A stretch of 64,000 nucleotides of DNA from Corynebacterium gerontici (GCF_003813985.1 NZ_CP033897.1:1116001-1180000), one strand, 5' to 3'; counted from the first letter of the stretch, positions 8,802-18,662 are shown. Notes: generated from the letters alone by a model not told the origin. Translations and numbers: made by a program.

Positions 8802-10334
8802 ATGGGCAACACCAAGTACGTGGCGGCCATCGACCAAGGCACCACCTCCACCCGTTGCATCATCTTTGACCACGATGCAAACCAAGTGGCTGTAGGCCAG
8901 TACGAGCACGAGCAGCACTATCCACAAAAGGGTTGGGTGGAGCATGATCCGATGGAGATCTGGGACAACACCCGTCGCGCTGTAGGCCGCGCATTGGCTG
9001 AAAGCGATGTCGCCCGCGAGGACATCCTCGCTGTCGGTATCACCAACCAGCGTGAAACCACCGTGGTGTGGGACAAGAACACCGGCGAGCCCGTCTACAA
9101 CGCCATCGTGTGGCAGGACACCCGTACCAGCGAGATCTGCGAAGAACTCGCGGGCGATGAGGGCCCGGATCGCTGGCGTAAGAAGACCGGCATGCGCATC
9201 AACTCCTATCCTGCCGGCCCGAAGGTAAAGTGGATACTCGATAACGTCGAGGGCGCCCGTGAACGTGCAGAAGCCGGCGATCTACTATTCGGCACCATCG
9301 ACACCTGGCTGCTGTGGAACCTTACTGGCGGTGCTGAAGGTGATGAGGGCGAACCAGCAGTGCACGCCACCGACGTCACGAATGCCTCCCGTACTTTGCT
9401 AATGGATTTAGAGACTCTCCAGTGGGACGAGGATCTCTGCGAAGCGATGGGAATCCCGATGTCCATGCTTCCGGAAATCAAGCCCTCCGTGGGTGATTTC
9501 CGCCAGGTGCGTGAGCGCGGCTCTCTTGCGGGCGTTCCCATCCGCGCTATTTTGGGTGACCAGCAGGCCGCCATGTTCGGCCAAGGCTGCTTCAGGGCTG
9601 GCGACGCGAAGAACACCTACGGCACGGGCCTGTTCCTCCTGTTGAATACCGGCAACAAGCCCAAGTGGTCCGATCATGGCTTGATCACCACCGTGTGCTA
9701 TCAGTTGGAAAACGAAAAGCCCGTGTACGCCCTCGAAGGCTCTGTGGCTATGGGTGGAGCGTTGGTGCAGTGGCTACGCGACAACCTACAGCTCATCCCC
9801 AATGCGCCCAGCATCGAAAACTTGGCACGCGAAGTGCAAGATAACGGCGGCGTGTACATCGTCCCGGCTTTCTCCGGACTGTTCGCTCCCCGCTGGCGCC
9901 CGGATGCACGCGGTGTCATCGTTGGCCTGACCCGCTTCGTCAACCGCAAGCACATTGCCCGCGCGGTTTTGGAGGCAACTGCCTACCAGACTAGGGAGCT
10001 TGTCGACGCCATGGTGGCCGACTCCGGCGTTGAGCTAACTGACCTGCGCGTTGATGGCGGCATGACCATGAATGAGCTGCTCATGCAGTTCCAGGCTGAT
10101 GTTTTGGGCACGAATGTGCAGCGCCCCAAGAACATTGAAACCACCGCCACCGGTGCCGCATATGCCGCGGGCCTTTCCGTTGGCTTCTGGGAGAACCTTC
10201 AGGCACTCCAGCAGCAAACTACGGCGGCAAAGGTGTGGGAGCCGGAGATGGAATCCGAGAAGGTAGACGAGCTCTACCGCGAGTGGAATCGTGCTGTTGA
10301 GCGCACCTACAACTGGGAAGTAAGCGAGAAGTAA
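8802..10334 (+). CDS. glpK: Glycerol kinase GlpK
   Basis: 510 residues, FGGY-family carbohydrate kinase that phosphorylates glycerol with ATP. The N-terminal DQGTTSTR (11-18) is the phosphate-binding loop; [20 protein letters not shown] and [16 protein letters not shown] are the characteristic signatures. It starts 40 nt after glpF behind a strong GAAAGGAG site, and is the last gene of the operon, followed directly by a large hairpin terminator. Confidence 0.97.
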   Translation: MGNTKYVAAIDQGTTSTRCIIFDHDANQVAVGQYEHEQHYPQKGWVEHDPMEIWDNTRRAVGRALAESDVAREDILAVGITNQRETTVVWDKNTGEPVYNAIVWQDTRTSEICEELAGDEGPDRWRKKTGMRINSYPAGPKVKWILDNVEGARERAEAGDLLFGTIDTWLLWNLTGGAEGDEGEPAVHATDVTNASRTLLMDLETLQWDEDLCEAMGIPMSMLPEIKPSVGDFRQVRERGSLAGVPIRAILGDQQAAMFGQGCFRAGDAKNTYGTGLFLLLNTGNKPKWSDHGLITTVCYQLENEKPVYALEGSVAMGGALVQWLRDNLQLIPNAPSIENLAREVQDNGGVYIVPAFSGLFAPRWRPDARGVIVGLTRFVNRKHIARAVLEATAYQTRELVDAMVADSGVELTDLRVDGGMTMNELLMQFQADVLGTNVQRPKNIETTATGAAYAAGLSVGFWENLQALQQQTTAAKVWEPEMESEKVDELYREWNRAVERTYNWEVSEK

Positions 10335-10337
10335 CCG

Positions 10338-10390
10338 AGCAAGGTGAAGGCCGCCCTTGGATGATCATTCCGGGGCGGCCTCCGCTTGCT
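10338..10390. terminator. Convergent terminator between glpK and the vWA gene
   Basis: An outer AGCAAG/CTTGCT pair and an inner AGGCCGCCC/GGGCGGCCT pair form one long stem-loop in the only intergenic space between the two convergent genes. Only a short T-run follows on the plus strand. Confidence 0.65.
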
Positions 10391-11731
10391 TTAAGCCAAG
10401 CCTGCGAAACGTTCCACTTGCATGGATAGGTTTGTCGGGTCTTCAATCACCTCGAAGAAGCCGCCGTTGCCCTCTACGGCTTCACGTAACTGTTGATCTA
10501 CGTCCGTTTGGCCGACGTGTAGAACGCTGACATGGATACCGTCCTGGGCGGCACGGGCGAGCAGATCGTTGAGGTTTTGATTTTCATCTGCGTCGCTTGT
10601 GCCCGAGGTGATCACAATGATGTTGCTTTGCCCGCCGTGTTCGCGTGCAACGCCGACAGCATGTTCAATTGCTTCCCGCGTCTGCGGTTGACCTCCGGTG
10701 CCAAGATTCGCGAGTGCTTGGCTGATCGATGTGTCTTCGTCAAAGCCGACATTGTCACGCCATCCCTTCGAAACACCGGGACTCAGCGGGGAGGAATAGT
10801 TCACCAAGGCTGCATCGTGATCGGGCGCTAAGGCCTGAACCGTCTCGCTGATCGCCGCTTTGGCCTGCTGCGTCCATGCTTCGGTATTAGCCGAGGTGTC
10901 GAGTACGAAGAGGGTGTCGTTACTTCTGGAGGTAGTTTGCAGCTTGGATCCAAAAGCGTCCAGCAGCTCTGTTACCTCTGGCTGAAGTGTGGGGGCGTCA
11001 TCGATTTCCGCAGTTTTCACGAGCGTGTCTGCAGCACGTTGCTGCTCTTCATTCGCTTGATCGTTGCTGTTGAGTACCACGGCGTGGATCGGCATACGCA
11101 ATGAATCATGGGCGACAAATTCCCATCCTTCTGGCTCGGTGCCATCGCTTAAGACGATCGCGTCGCTTTCGGATTCAGCCTGTTCCAGATCGACCCCGCG
11201 CTCGCGCTCAAGAAGCTGGTAGGTTGCGTCAGCGTTGCCAAGTTCGTCAAAAGCCAGGATTGCGGAGGCAACGGCATCGGGGGAGGTGGGGTAACGCACA
11301 TCACCGGCACCATCAGCTCTTGTTGCCACCCCGACGGCCGGAGCAGCAATGATCGGCCAAGTATTGCTTGCAGGGGTGCGCTGCGAACGATCCAACACAT
11401 CTCGGATGGTGCGCTCTGTCTCCGCTGAAAGCAGTACTGCTGCTTGCGCTGGGTCGTCGACAAGCTTGGGCTTGACACAATAATCCCTGACGATCGCCTG
11501 TTGCTGAGACAGCTTATCGACGATTCCCGCCGCATTCATTTTCCCATGAACCGCGATGGGGACGGTGAGCTCGCCTTCGATGCATCCTCGAGCCGAATGT
11601 TCTTCATCCGAGCGCAGGCGCTGGTTGGACCAAAGCAACACTGCCGCCACAACAAGCACGACTACCGTCACCCCGGCAATGAGCTCCTTGCTGAGCCGAT
11701 AGTTTGGAGTTCCCAGCGAATGTTGACCCAT
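10391..11731 (-). CDS. Membrane-anchored von Willebrand factor A domain protein
   Basis: 446 residues. One predicted membrane helix at about 17-34 (an Ile/Val/Leu run ending LLW) is followed by an extracytoplasmic region. Residues about 50-240 resemble the substrate-binding-like half seen in actinobacterial SBP-vWA proteins; the C-terminal 180 residues are a vWA fold, with FVLDTSANTE near 280, a TGGQPQTREAIEHAV segment and IIVITSGTSDADEN. The metal site is degenerate: the expected DxSxS reads DTSAN. Start at the ATG 11731 has AAAGG 7 nt upstream; an earlier in-frame TTG is less likely. Ligand and function unknown. Confidence 0.8.
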   Translation of the reverse strand: MGQHSLGTPNYRLSKELIAGVTVVVLVVAAVLLWSNQRLRSDEEHSARGCIEGELTVPIAVHGKMNAAGIVDKLSQQQAIVRDYCVKPKLVDDPAQAAVLLSAETERTIRDVLDRSQRTPASNTWPIIAAPAVGVATRADGAGDVRYPTSPDAVASAILAFDELGNADATYQLLERERGVDLEQAESESDAIVLSDGTEPEGWEFVAHDSLRMPIHAVVLNSNDQANEEQQRAADTLVKTAEIDDAPTLQPEVTELLDAFGSKLQTTSRSNDTLFVLDTSANTEAWTQQAKAAISETVQALAPDHDAALVNYSSPLSPGVSKGWRDNVGFDEDTSISQALANLGTGGQPQTREAIEHAVGVAREHGGQSNIIVITSGTSDADENQNLNDLLARAAQDGIHVSVLHVGQTDVDQQLREAVEGNGGFFEVIEDPTNLSMQVERFAGLA

Positions 11732-11795
11732 GATCACACCTTTCCACAAACGTTCACGCTGCTAGCTTATGCCGAAGCAGCGCCGATGTGGAGGA

Positions 11796-12851
11796 TTAAG
11801 AGCGTTGTTCGTGGGTCCAATCGGCGAAGGTGCCAAGGTATTCCTCGATCAAGTCCTCCAAGGTGATCACGCCGAGCAATTCGCCTCGATCGCGCACCTG
11901 AGCCATATGAGCCGACTTTTTGTGCATCAACTGCAAAGCCTCGTCAAGCGTTCCGCCAGCATGGACGATGGTGAGCGGCCTGATCTCGGCACGGTGAATG
12001 ATGGCGTCGGGATTGTCTGCCTCGAAGCGATCAAGCAGATCCTTGATGTGCACGTAGCCAAGGAACGCCCCATCGGCGGCGGTGACGGGGAAGCGGGAAA
12101 AACCAGTTTCGGCGACGGCCTGTTCGACCTCGCTCAGCAACGGTCCCCGCTTGCCAAACGCAACAGTACGCACCTGCTCCAAAGGGATGAGAATTTCAGT
12201 GACAGAACGATCCTCCACCTGCAGCGCTTTGGACAAGCGAGAGTGTTCTTGAGCGTCCAGGAAGCCCTCCGAGCGAGATTCGGAGATCATGGAGGCGAGC
12301 TGCTCTGGATCAACCCCGGCGTCCAATTCATCTTTTTGCTCAATACCAAAACAGCGCAGGGTGATGCGAGCAACCCAATTTAGGAAGGCAATCAATGGGC
12401 GAGTGACGTGCATGAACACCAACAATGTCGGAGTCAGCCACAACGCGAGGGTTTCTGGGCCTGCGAGTGCGATATTTTTCGGCACCATTTCGCCAAAAAG
12501 AATATGCAAGAACGTAATTACGCCGAGCGCGATGACGAAGGAAATCGGATGCAGGAGTTTCTCCGGCAAACCCGCAGCGTGGAAGGGCTCTTCAATGAAA
12601 TGAGCGATAGCTGGTTCAGCCACTTTACCCAAGATCAACGAGCAGATCGTGATGCCCAACTGGCATGCTGCCAGCATGATCGAAAGATTTTCAATGGCGT
12701 GCAAGACGCGCTTGGCACCCCGGCGGTGCTGGGCGATGAGATTTTCGATGCGGTCTCGGCGTGAGGAAATCAGTGCAAATTCGGCTGCGACGAAGAAGGC
12801 GTTCGCCAGTAGCAATGCGATAATCATGAGGACGGTGATGAAGAAATTCAT
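11796..12851 (-). CDS. CNNM/CorC-type membrane protein, short form (DUF21 + CBS pair)
   Basis: 351 residues. An N-terminal DUF21 transmembrane domain with four predicted helices (residues about 1-180) is followed by two CBS domains (about 205-345), seen in EILIPLEQVRTV and LGVITLEDLIEEYLG. The protein ends right after the second CBS domain, so it lacks the C-terminal CorC/HlyC domain of its upstream neighbour. The family includes Mg2+ and Co2+ exporters and proteins still annotated as hemolysins; the real substrate here is unknown. The start ATG overlaps the stop of the upstream paralogue by 4 nt, so the two are translated together and may form a heteromer. Confidence 0.87.
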   Translation of the reverse strand: MNFFITVLMIIALLLANAFFVAAEFALISSRRDRIENLIAQHRRGAKRVLHAIENLSIMLAACQLGITICSLILGKVAEPAIAHFIEEPFHAAGLPEKLLHPISFVIALGVITFLHILFGEMVPKNIALAGPETLALWLTPTLLVFMHVTRPLIAFLNWVARITLRCFGIEQKDELDAGVDPEQLASMISESRSEGFLDAQEHSRLSKALQVEDRSVTEILIPLEQVRTVAFGKRGPLLSEVEQAVAETGFSRFPVTAADGAFLGYVHIKDLLDRFEADNPDAIIHRAEIRPLTIVHAGGTLDEALQLMHKKSAHMAQVRDRGELLGVITLEDLIEEYLGTFADWTHEQRS

Positions 12852-14260
12852 CGCTGTGCTCCCTTCGTCGGCTCAACAGCCTCAAGCATGGTCGCGGCCT
12901 CTTCCTCAGAAATGGGGGAGAGGATGACGCTTTCAACGCGACGTTCTTCCATGAGCGTGACCTTCGCCATCCAGCGTCCCCTGTATCCAGACTCGAACTC
13001 CGCCAGCATGGGGTTGTCGCTTTCTGGAAGAACCAGTTCGTCTCCCAGACGGGGAATTCGGCCAAGCGTCGCCATCACGAGACCTCCCAGCGTTTCATAA
13101 GGTCCGTCGGGGCCGATGTACCCAACTTTCTCGGCCAATTCATCCAAACGAACCAATCCCGCAACCTGCCAATTCGCGCCGAATCGCTGGAAATCGCGCT
13201 CGGCTTCGGCGTCATCGTGCTCGTCGTAGACCTCGCCGAGGATCTCTTCTACGCAGTCCTCAATTGTGATGAGTCCCGCAGTTCCGCCGTACTCATCGGC
13301 AACGAGTATTACCTGAGAACCCGCACGACGAACTTCATCCAAGACGGCATCGCCGTCAAGGCTTTCGGGAACCAGCGGCACCGGGCGAGCCAGATCCGCC
13401 ATGATGGTGCTGTGGCGCTGATCCTCCGGGACAAGAAACGCGTCTTTGTAGGTGACCACGCCGATGGTGTCATCCAGATCACCGCGGATAACCGGAAATC
13501 TGGAGTGTCCAGTTTCGATCGCCATTGAGATGAGGTCTTGCACCGTGTCCTCTGCGGATAGTGCATCCACCGTGGATCGAGGTGTCATGAGCTCTCCGGC
13601 GGTGGTTTCGCCAAATTTGAGCGAACGGTCGAGCACGAGCGCGGTGTTTTCGTCCAAATCTCCACTTTCTGCCGAGTTGCGCACCAAAGCGGTGAGCTCC
13701 TGGGCAGAACGCGCACTCGCCAATTCATCGGCTGGCTCGATGCCCAGCCTTCGCACCGTGAAGTTGGCGGCCTTGTTCAACAAATGAATGAAGCCGCGGA
13801 ACACCGAATTGAATGCATGCACCGGTGTCACCACGGTGCGGGCGGTGGCAAGAGGATTCGTAATCGCCACGTTCTTGGGAACCAGCTCACCGAACACCAT
13901 GGACAACATGGTGGCCACCAATAGCGCCACCACCAAGGCGATCGGAGTGGTTGCTTCACTCGGCACCCCGAGCAAGCTCAACAGAGGTGTGAAGAACTTC
14001 GCCAGAATTGGCTCCGCAAGGAAGCCTGTTGCCAAGGTGGTCAAGGTGATGCCGAGCTGAGCGCCGGAGAGCACAAATGAAAGATTTTGGAAATCGCGCT
14101 GCACCGCTTTCGCACGATGATCATCGCGGCGCTGCACATCGTTTTCGATGGTGGACCGTTCAAGCCCGGTGAGCGCAAATTCAATGGCCACGAAAAGTCC
14201 GGTGCTCGCTGTCAAGGCGATGAAGCCGAGCAGGGATAAAATGCTGATGACTACGTCCAT
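12848..14260 (-). CDS. CNNM/CorC-type membrane protein, long form (DUF21 + CBS + CorC_HlyC)
   Basis: 470 residues. DUF21 membrane domain (about 1-195, first helix directly at the N-terminus), CBS pair (about 215-335, with GELMTPRSTVDAL and AGLITIEDCVEEILGEVYDEHD), then the small CorC/HlyC transporter-associated domain (about 345-425, GLVRLDELAEKVG and LGGLVMATLGRIP). Typical of the YrkA/YfjD type. The ATG at 14260 gives the usual MDVVIS beginning; no convincing ribosome site is visible, and a TTG three codons upstream is possible. It lies 27 nt after the helicase gene. Confidence 0.87.
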   Translation of the reverse strand: MDVVISILSLLGFIALTASTGLFVAIEFALTGLERSTIENDVQRRDDHRAKAVQRDFQNLSFVLSGAQLGITLTTLATGFLAEPILAKFFTPLLSLLGVPSEATTPIALVVALLVATMLSMVFGELVPKNVAITNPLATARTVVTPVHAFNSVFRGFIHLLNKAANFTVRRLGIEPADELASARSAQELTALVRNSAESGDLDENTALVLDRSLKFGETTAGELMTPRSTVDALSAEDTVQDLISMAIETGHSRFPVIRGDLDDTIGVVTYKDAFLVPEDQRHSTIMADLARPVPLVPESLDGDAVLDEVRRAGSQVILVADEYGGTAGLITIEDCVEEILGEVYDEHDDAEAERDFQRFGANWQVAGLVRLDELAEKVGYIGPDGPYETLGGLVMATLGRIPRLGDELVLPESDNPMLAEFESGYRGRWMAKVTLMEERRVESVILSPISEEEAATMLEAVEPTKGAQR

Positions 14261-14287
14261 GATTCGCAATTGATGCGGGTTGAACCG

Positions 14288-15577
14288 CTATTTGCTCCTT
14301 GGTTTTCGGCGTTGTTGACGTGCATTCCGGGAACCTTGGCGCCCTGGTGCTTGCTTGCGATGCGATCGCTGTGGCGAGGCCTTGGGCTGCGTTTGCTGTG
14401 CACCGAAGGGAGGCAAGGGGTCCGCATTGCTCTTGCGCGCCCCAGTCAGGCTCTTCACCGCTTGTGCATTCTTTAGAACGGTTGCCTTCACACCGGCCTT
14501 GGAGAGCACGGTATCCACGTCCCGGCGCTGCTCAGGTGTGCAAAGGGTAAGCACAACCCCTGTCGAGCCGGCGCGAGCCGTGCGCCCAGCCCGGTGGAGA
14601 TAGGCCTTGTGCTCGCTCGGGGGATCGATGTGAACCACCAAATCCACGTCACTGATGTCAATGCCACGTGCCGCGACATCCGTAGCAACCAGCACGGGCA
14701 CTTCGCCGGAGGTGAATGCTGAAACGGCTTTGGTCCTGGTGTTTTGCCCTTTGTCTCCGTGCAAGCCCGCGGCATTGATGCCCAGGCGACGCATCTTCTT
14801 TACTTGCCTGTCCACAGCGTGTTTTGTGCGCATGAACATGATAGTTTTTCCACGACGTCCAGCGATCTCGAGCACGAGATGATTGCGCTCATCCCGATCG
14901 GCTGCCTGGAATTGGTAGTGCGTCATCGTGTCCACTGCTTGCTCTACCTTGGCGGTTGAGTGTACGAGCGGATCACGCATGTATCGCTGCACTAGCTTGT
15001 CGACGTCCCCGTCAAGCGTGGCTGAAAACAGGAGCCTTTGGCAATGCTTCGGCGTTGTATCGAGCAGTCGACGCACCTGCGGCAAAAAGCCCATGTCAGC
15101 CATCTGATCCGCCTCATCAAGGGTGGTGATGGCAACGTGTTCCAGGCTGATAGCTTTGCGATCCATCAGGTCCTGCAAACGCCCGGGGGTGGCTATGAGA
15201 AGATCCACCGGCGCCGCAAGCATTGTGAGGTTACGGTTGATATTCACACCACCGAATACCTCGATGGTGCGTAAACCCATGGCTTGCGCGAATGGTTCCA
15301 AGCGTTCGCGCACTTGAAGCGCCAGTTCTCGGGTTGGTACCAGCACTAAGCCCCGAGGCTTTCCAGGCCTCGAGGCTGCACCCGCTAGGCGTGCAATCAT
15401 AGGCAGACCAAAGGTGAAGGTCTTCCCGGAACCTGTGGGGCCACGACCAAGTACATCGCGGCCCTCGAGAGCCGAGGGGATCGCGGCGGCCTGGATGGGG
15501 AAAGGCGAAGAAATGCCTTGGCGTTGCAACTCGTGAACGATTGGCACGGGCAAGCCAAGGCTTTGAAAAGAGCTCAT
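14288..15577 (-). CDS. DEAD-box ATP-dependent RNA helicase (RhlE-like)
   Basis: 429 residues. The Q-motif SPFPIQAAAI, Walker A GPTGSGKT near residue 48, motif II DEAD, motif III SAT, and the C-terminal HRAGRTAR are all present. A basic tail of about 50 residues rich in Gln, Arg and Lys follows the helicase core and probably binds RNA. Family members remodel ribosome assembly intermediates and structured mRNA, often in the cold. It has a minimal gap of 15 nt after gnd on the same strand. Confidence 0.93.
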   Translation of the reverse strand: MSSFQSLGLPVPIVHELQRQGISSPFPIQAAAIPSALEGRDVLGRGPTGSGKTFTFGLPMIARLAGAASRPGKPRGLVLVPTRELALQVRERLEPFAQAMGLRTIEVFGGVNINRNLTMLAAPVDLLIATPGRLQDLMDRKAISLEHVAITTLDEADQMADMGFLPQVRRLLDTTPKHCQRLLFSATLDGDVDKLVQRYMRDPLVHSTAKVEQAVDTMTHYQFQAADRDERNHLVLEIAGRRGKTIMFMRTKHAVDRQVKKMRRLGINAAGLHGDKGQNTRTKAVSAFTSGEVPVLVATDVAARGIDISDVDLVVHIDPPSEHKAYLHRAGRTARAGSTGVVLTLCTPEQRRDVDTVLSKAGVKATVLKNAQAVKSLTGARKSNADPLPPFGAQQTQPKASPQRSHRKQAPGRQGSRNARQQRRKPRSK

Positions 15578-15592
15578 CGGGGAAAGTGTAGC

Positions 15593-17044
15593 TTAAACCT
15601 CGACCTCGGAGCGATCTTCGGACCACAGCGTGTGGAAAGAACCTGGCTTGTCCACACGACGATAGGTGTGCGCGCCGAAGAAATCGCGTTGCCCTTGAAT
15701 GAGGGCGGCGGGAAGACGCTCGGAACGCAACGAATCGTAGTAGCTCAAAGAAGAGGCGAATACCGGCACCGGTTGGCCCACCTGCGTGGCGATGACGACG
15801 ACGCGGCGCCAGGCGTCGATAAGCTCCTCGAGTTCACCTGTGAAATAGGGATCCAGCAGCAAGGACGGCAACTCGGGATCCGCGTCGTAGGCGTCGACGA
15901 TGCGATTGAGGAATTTGGCACGGATGATGCAGCCGCCGCGCCAGATGGTGGCCAGATCGCGGGGGTCTACGTTCCAGCCATATTCTTCGGAGCCGGCCTT
16001 GATCTCGTCGAACCCCTGAGCATATGCAATGAGTTTGGAGGCATACAGTGCCTTGCGCACGTCCTCGACGAACGCCTCGCGATCCACGCCCAAGTCCTTA
16101 AGCGTCTGCAGTGTGCCTGCAGGCAGTGCTCCGGTGGCCTCGCGCTGTGCGGCAGAACCCGAGAGCGCGCGTGCGAACACCGCCTCGCCGATACCGGTCA
16201 CGGGAATGCCCAGATCCAGTGCTGCTTTCACCGTCCAGCGGCCGGTGCCTTTCTGCCCGGCCTGATCCACGATGATGTCTACCAACGGCTTGCCGGTTTC
16301 CGCATCCACCTGGTCGAGGACCTCGGAGGTGATTTCGATGAGATAGGAATCGAGATCACCCTGGTTCCAGTCGCGGAATACCTGCGCGAGCTCGGCAGGG
16401 GAGTAGCCCGCAGCATAACGCAGGAGTTGATAAGCTTCGCCGATTACCTGCATGTCCGCGTACTCGATGCCGTTGTGCACCATCTTGACAAAGTGGCCAG
16501 CACCGTCGGGGCCGATGTGGGTTACACAGGGGGTGCCGTCCACCTTCGCGGCTACGGATTCCAACAGAGGGCCAAGCGCCTCCCAGGTGGATTGCGGGCC
16601 GCCGGGCATGATCGATGGACCATTCAACGCGCCCTCTTCGCCGCCGGAGATGCCGGCACCCACGAAGTTCAGGCCGCGTTCAGCAATTTCTGCTTCACGA
16701 CGAATCGTGTCACTAAACAGTGCGTTGCCGCCGTCGATGATGATGTCGCCTTCCTCCATCGCATCGGCGAGCTGGCCAATCACGGCATCGGTGGCAGTGC
16801 CCGCTTGCACCATGATGATCGCGCGACGCGGACGCTCGAGTGAAGCGACGAACTCCTCGATGCTGGCGGCGGGGATGAAGTCACCCTCGCCACCGTGTTG
16901 TGAGATCAGCGCCTCTGTCTTTTCCTGGCTGCGGTTATACACCGCGACGGTGTGTCCATTTCGGGCGAAATTGCGGGCCAGGTTGGATCCCATCACGGCC
17001 AGCCCAACAACGCCAATCTGTGCTTTCTTGCTGCCATCAGTCAT
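15593..17044 (-). CDS. gnd: 6-phosphogluconate dehydrogenase, decarboxylating
   Basis: 483 residues. Oxidative pentose phosphate enzyme making ribulose 5-phosphate, CO2 and NADPH. The Rossmann signature is GVVGLAVMGSNLARNFARNG with the NADP-selecting NRSQEKT; the substrate signature IDGGNALFSDT, GAGISGGEEGA and the KMVHNGIEY catalytic lysine follow. The C-terminal HTYRRVDKPGSFHT is typical. The ATG at 17044 stands 8 nt after a good -10 (TATTGT), so the message is predicted leaderless, which supports this start over a TTG 12 nt upstream. Confidence 0.96.
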   Translation of the reverse strand: MTDGSKKAQIGVVGLAVMGSNLARNFARNGHTVAVYNRSQEKTEALISQHGGEGDFIPAASIEEFVASLERPRRAIIMVQAGTATDAVIGQLADAMEEGDIIIDGGNALFSDTIRREAEIAERGLNFVGAGISGGEEGALNGPSIMPGGPQSTWEALGPLLESVAAKVDGTPCVTHIGPDGAGHFVKMVHNGIEYADMQVIGEAYQLLRYAAGYSPAELAQVFRDWNQGDLDSYLIEITSEVLDQVDAETGKPLVDIIVDQAGQKGTGRWTVKAALDLGIPVTGIGEAVFARALSGSAAQREATGALPAGTLQTLKDLGVDREAFVEDVRKALYASKLIAYAQGFDEIKAGSEEYGWNVDPRDLATIWRGGCIIRAKFLNRIVDAYDADPELPSLLLDPYFTGELEELIDAWRRVVVIATQVGQPVPVFASSLSYYDSLRSERLPAALIQGQRDFFGAHTYRRVDKPGSFHTLWSEDRSEVEV

Positions 17045-17052
17045 AGTTGCCC

Positions 17053-17080
17053 ACAATACCCGAGTACTTGCCCTTCACAA
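17053..17080 (-). promoter_or_regulatory. Predicted leaderless promoter of gnd
   Basis: On the minus strand TTGTGA (17080-17075), a 16-nt spacer and TATTGT (17058-17053), with the gnd ATG 8 nt further on. Confidence 0.6.
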
Positions 17081-17095
17081 TCCCAAGCAATCGGA

Positions 17096-17101
17096 TACAT
17101 T
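17096..17101 (+). promoter_or_regulatory. Predicted -10 element of the thioesterase gene
   Basis: TACATT ends 7 nt before the ATG at 17109, with no ribosome site, the usual arrangement of corynebacterial leaderless genes. The promoter lies back to back with that of gnd. Confidence 0.45.
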
Positions 17102-17108
17102 TGGACAC

Positions 17109-17597
17109 ATGAGCAACCAATCGGACATGTTTGAACAATTAGCGAGCCTAGGGCCAGAGGGCCTCAGCATCGCGGAGCTTGAACGCTTCAACGAAGACGC
17201 CGAGGGTTTCACGAAAACCCTCGGTATGCGCTTCACCAAAGTCACTCCCGACCTTGTCGCGGCCGAACTCCATGTTTCAGGAGCACATTTGCAGCCAGCT
17301 GGCATCGTCAATGGGGGTGTTTATTCCTCTTTGGCGGAATCCGCAGGATCGATCCTCGGGCTCACCCGCGCCGGTGGCAACTTGGTGGTCGGTGTGAACT
17401 GCAACGCCGACTTCATCGCCTCAGTATCAGCGGGCGTGATCGATTTGGAGGCACGCTTCGTGCATGCGGGCCGATCGAGCCAACTCATCGAAATCGTCAT
17501 GCATCACCGGGGCAAGCTTGTTTCCAGAGCAACTCTGCGCACCATGGTGTTGCAGAAACCCGCAGAAGCGCCCAAGAAGGATAAGTTCGCCGAATAA
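17109..17597 (+). CDS. PaaI-family hotdog thioesterase
   Basis: 162 residues with a single hotdog domain (about 40-150). PAGIVNGGVYSSLAES carries the family's catalytic region, and LVVGVNCNADFIAS the second conserved strand. Such enzymes hydrolyse aryl- or acyl-CoA thioesters; the substrate cannot be told. The frame is open far upstream through antisense gnd sequence, but the leaderless -10 and the divergent gnd promoter place the start at 17109 (a second ATG 18 nt later is possible). The stop abuts the corA stop with no gap. A lysine-rich tail (KKDKFAE) ends the protein. Confidence 0.85.
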   Translation: MSNQSDMFEQLASLGPEGLSIAELERFNEDAEGFTKTLGMRFTKVTPDLVAAELHVSGAHLQPAGIVNGGVYSSLAESAGSILGLTRAGGNLVVGVNCNADFIASVSAGVIDLEARFVHAGRSSQLIEIVMHHRGKLVSRATLRTMVLQKPAEAPKKDKFAE

Positions 17598-18662
17598 TTA
17601 CTTATCCAGCCAGCCCATCTTCTTGAAGGTCACCCACAGCCCCAACACGATGAAGACCATGAGCGCTACCACCACGAAATAGCCGTGTTCGGTGTGCAAC
17701 TCCGGCATATTGTCGAAGTTCATGCCGTACACACCCGCAATCAGTGTGGGGACGGCGGCCATACCCACGTAGGCGGAGATAGCGCGCATATCTGAGTTTT
17801 GTTGCAGGCTGATGATGGCCACGCCGGCGTCGATAAGCGCTGATAGCCGCTCATCGAAGCTGGCAACTTGATCTTTTGCTTGCATTTCGTGGTCGAGCAC
17901 ATCGCGGAAATAGGAGCGCAACTGCTTGCCGATCATGTCTTCGTTACCAGCGATTAACTGCCTCAACGCTGGCGCGAGAGGATCGATGGCGTGGCGCATT
18001 TCCAAAATCTCGCGTTTGAGGTTGTAAATCGTTTGAATGTCGATGCGGGAATTCGGCGTAAAGACTTCTTCCTCTAACTCATCAACCTCGGTGCTCAACA
18101 CATCAACCACACGCAGATAGTGGTCGACGAGGTGGTCCGACATTGCCCAAGCGATACCCATAGGACCGTAGGACGCGAGTTCCTCGGCATCGTCGAGCCG
18201 CGATTCGAGGCCCGGAAGGCGGGTGCGGTGGCGGATCGTGATGATGAAGTTAGGCCCCACCAGCATTTGCACTTCACCAGACTCGATAATTTGGCGCGCA
18301 TCTTTCACCGTGTCTTGATCCCGGTAGATGATGGAGCGGACCACCATGAACAGCTGTGAATCGTAGCGCTCAACCTTGGGCCGCTGATGCGCCGAAACTG
18401 CGTCTTCGGTAATGAGCTCGTGGATTTGGAAATCCTCGGCAATCTGGTGCATGTGACGTTCGGTTGGTTCATACAAACTCAACCACACAAAAGCGTCATG
18501 ACCTTGCGCTTCCAGCTTCCTCACGTGATCCAGTGTGGCCGGGTGCGCCTGGGAATCCGTTTGGTTCACGCCATCGACGTACACACGACAGTGATCCGTA
18601 ATCTCCGCTACGGGAAGCTGCTCACGCTGTACTCGTTGCTGCACTGGCGCCTTTTTGGCCAT
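17598..18662 (-). CDS. corA: CorA-family divalent cation (Mg2+/Co2+) channel
   Basis: 354 residues. A large cytoplasmic N-terminal domain, a long stalk helix and two C-terminal membrane helices separated by YGMNFDNMPE, the GMN selectivity motif. CorA forms a pentameric magnesium channel. AAAGGAT lies 5 nt before the ATG. It is convergent with the thioesterase gene and divergent from the methyltransferase gene, with its start only 76 nt from that gene. Confidence 0.93.
   Translation of the reverse strand: MAKKAPVQQRVQREQLPVAEITDHCRVYVDGVNQTDSQAHPATLDHVRKLEAQGHDAFVWLSLYEPTERHMHQIAEDFQIHELITEDAVSAHQRPKVERYDSQLFMVVRSIIYRDQDTVKDARQIIESGEVQMLVGPNFIITIRHRTRLPGLESRLDDAEELASYGPMGIAWAMSDHLVDHYLRVVDVLSTEVDELEEEVFTPNSRIDIQTIYNLKREILEMRHAIDPLAPALRQLIAGNEDMIGKQLRSYFRDVLDHEMQAKDQVASFDERLSALIDAGVAIISLQQNSDMRAISAYVGMAAVPTLIAGVYGMNFDNMPELHTEHGYFVVVALMVFIVLGLWVTFKKMGWLDK

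Noticed and set aside
15518-16843. Open frame of 441 codons on the plus strand opposite gnd
   Set aside because: It is the antisense shadow of the conserved gnd gene; no family motifs, no ribosome site or promoter.
16452-17108. 219-codon upstream extension of the thioesterase frame
   Set aside because: It lies antisense to gnd, and a leaderless promoter fits the start at 17109.
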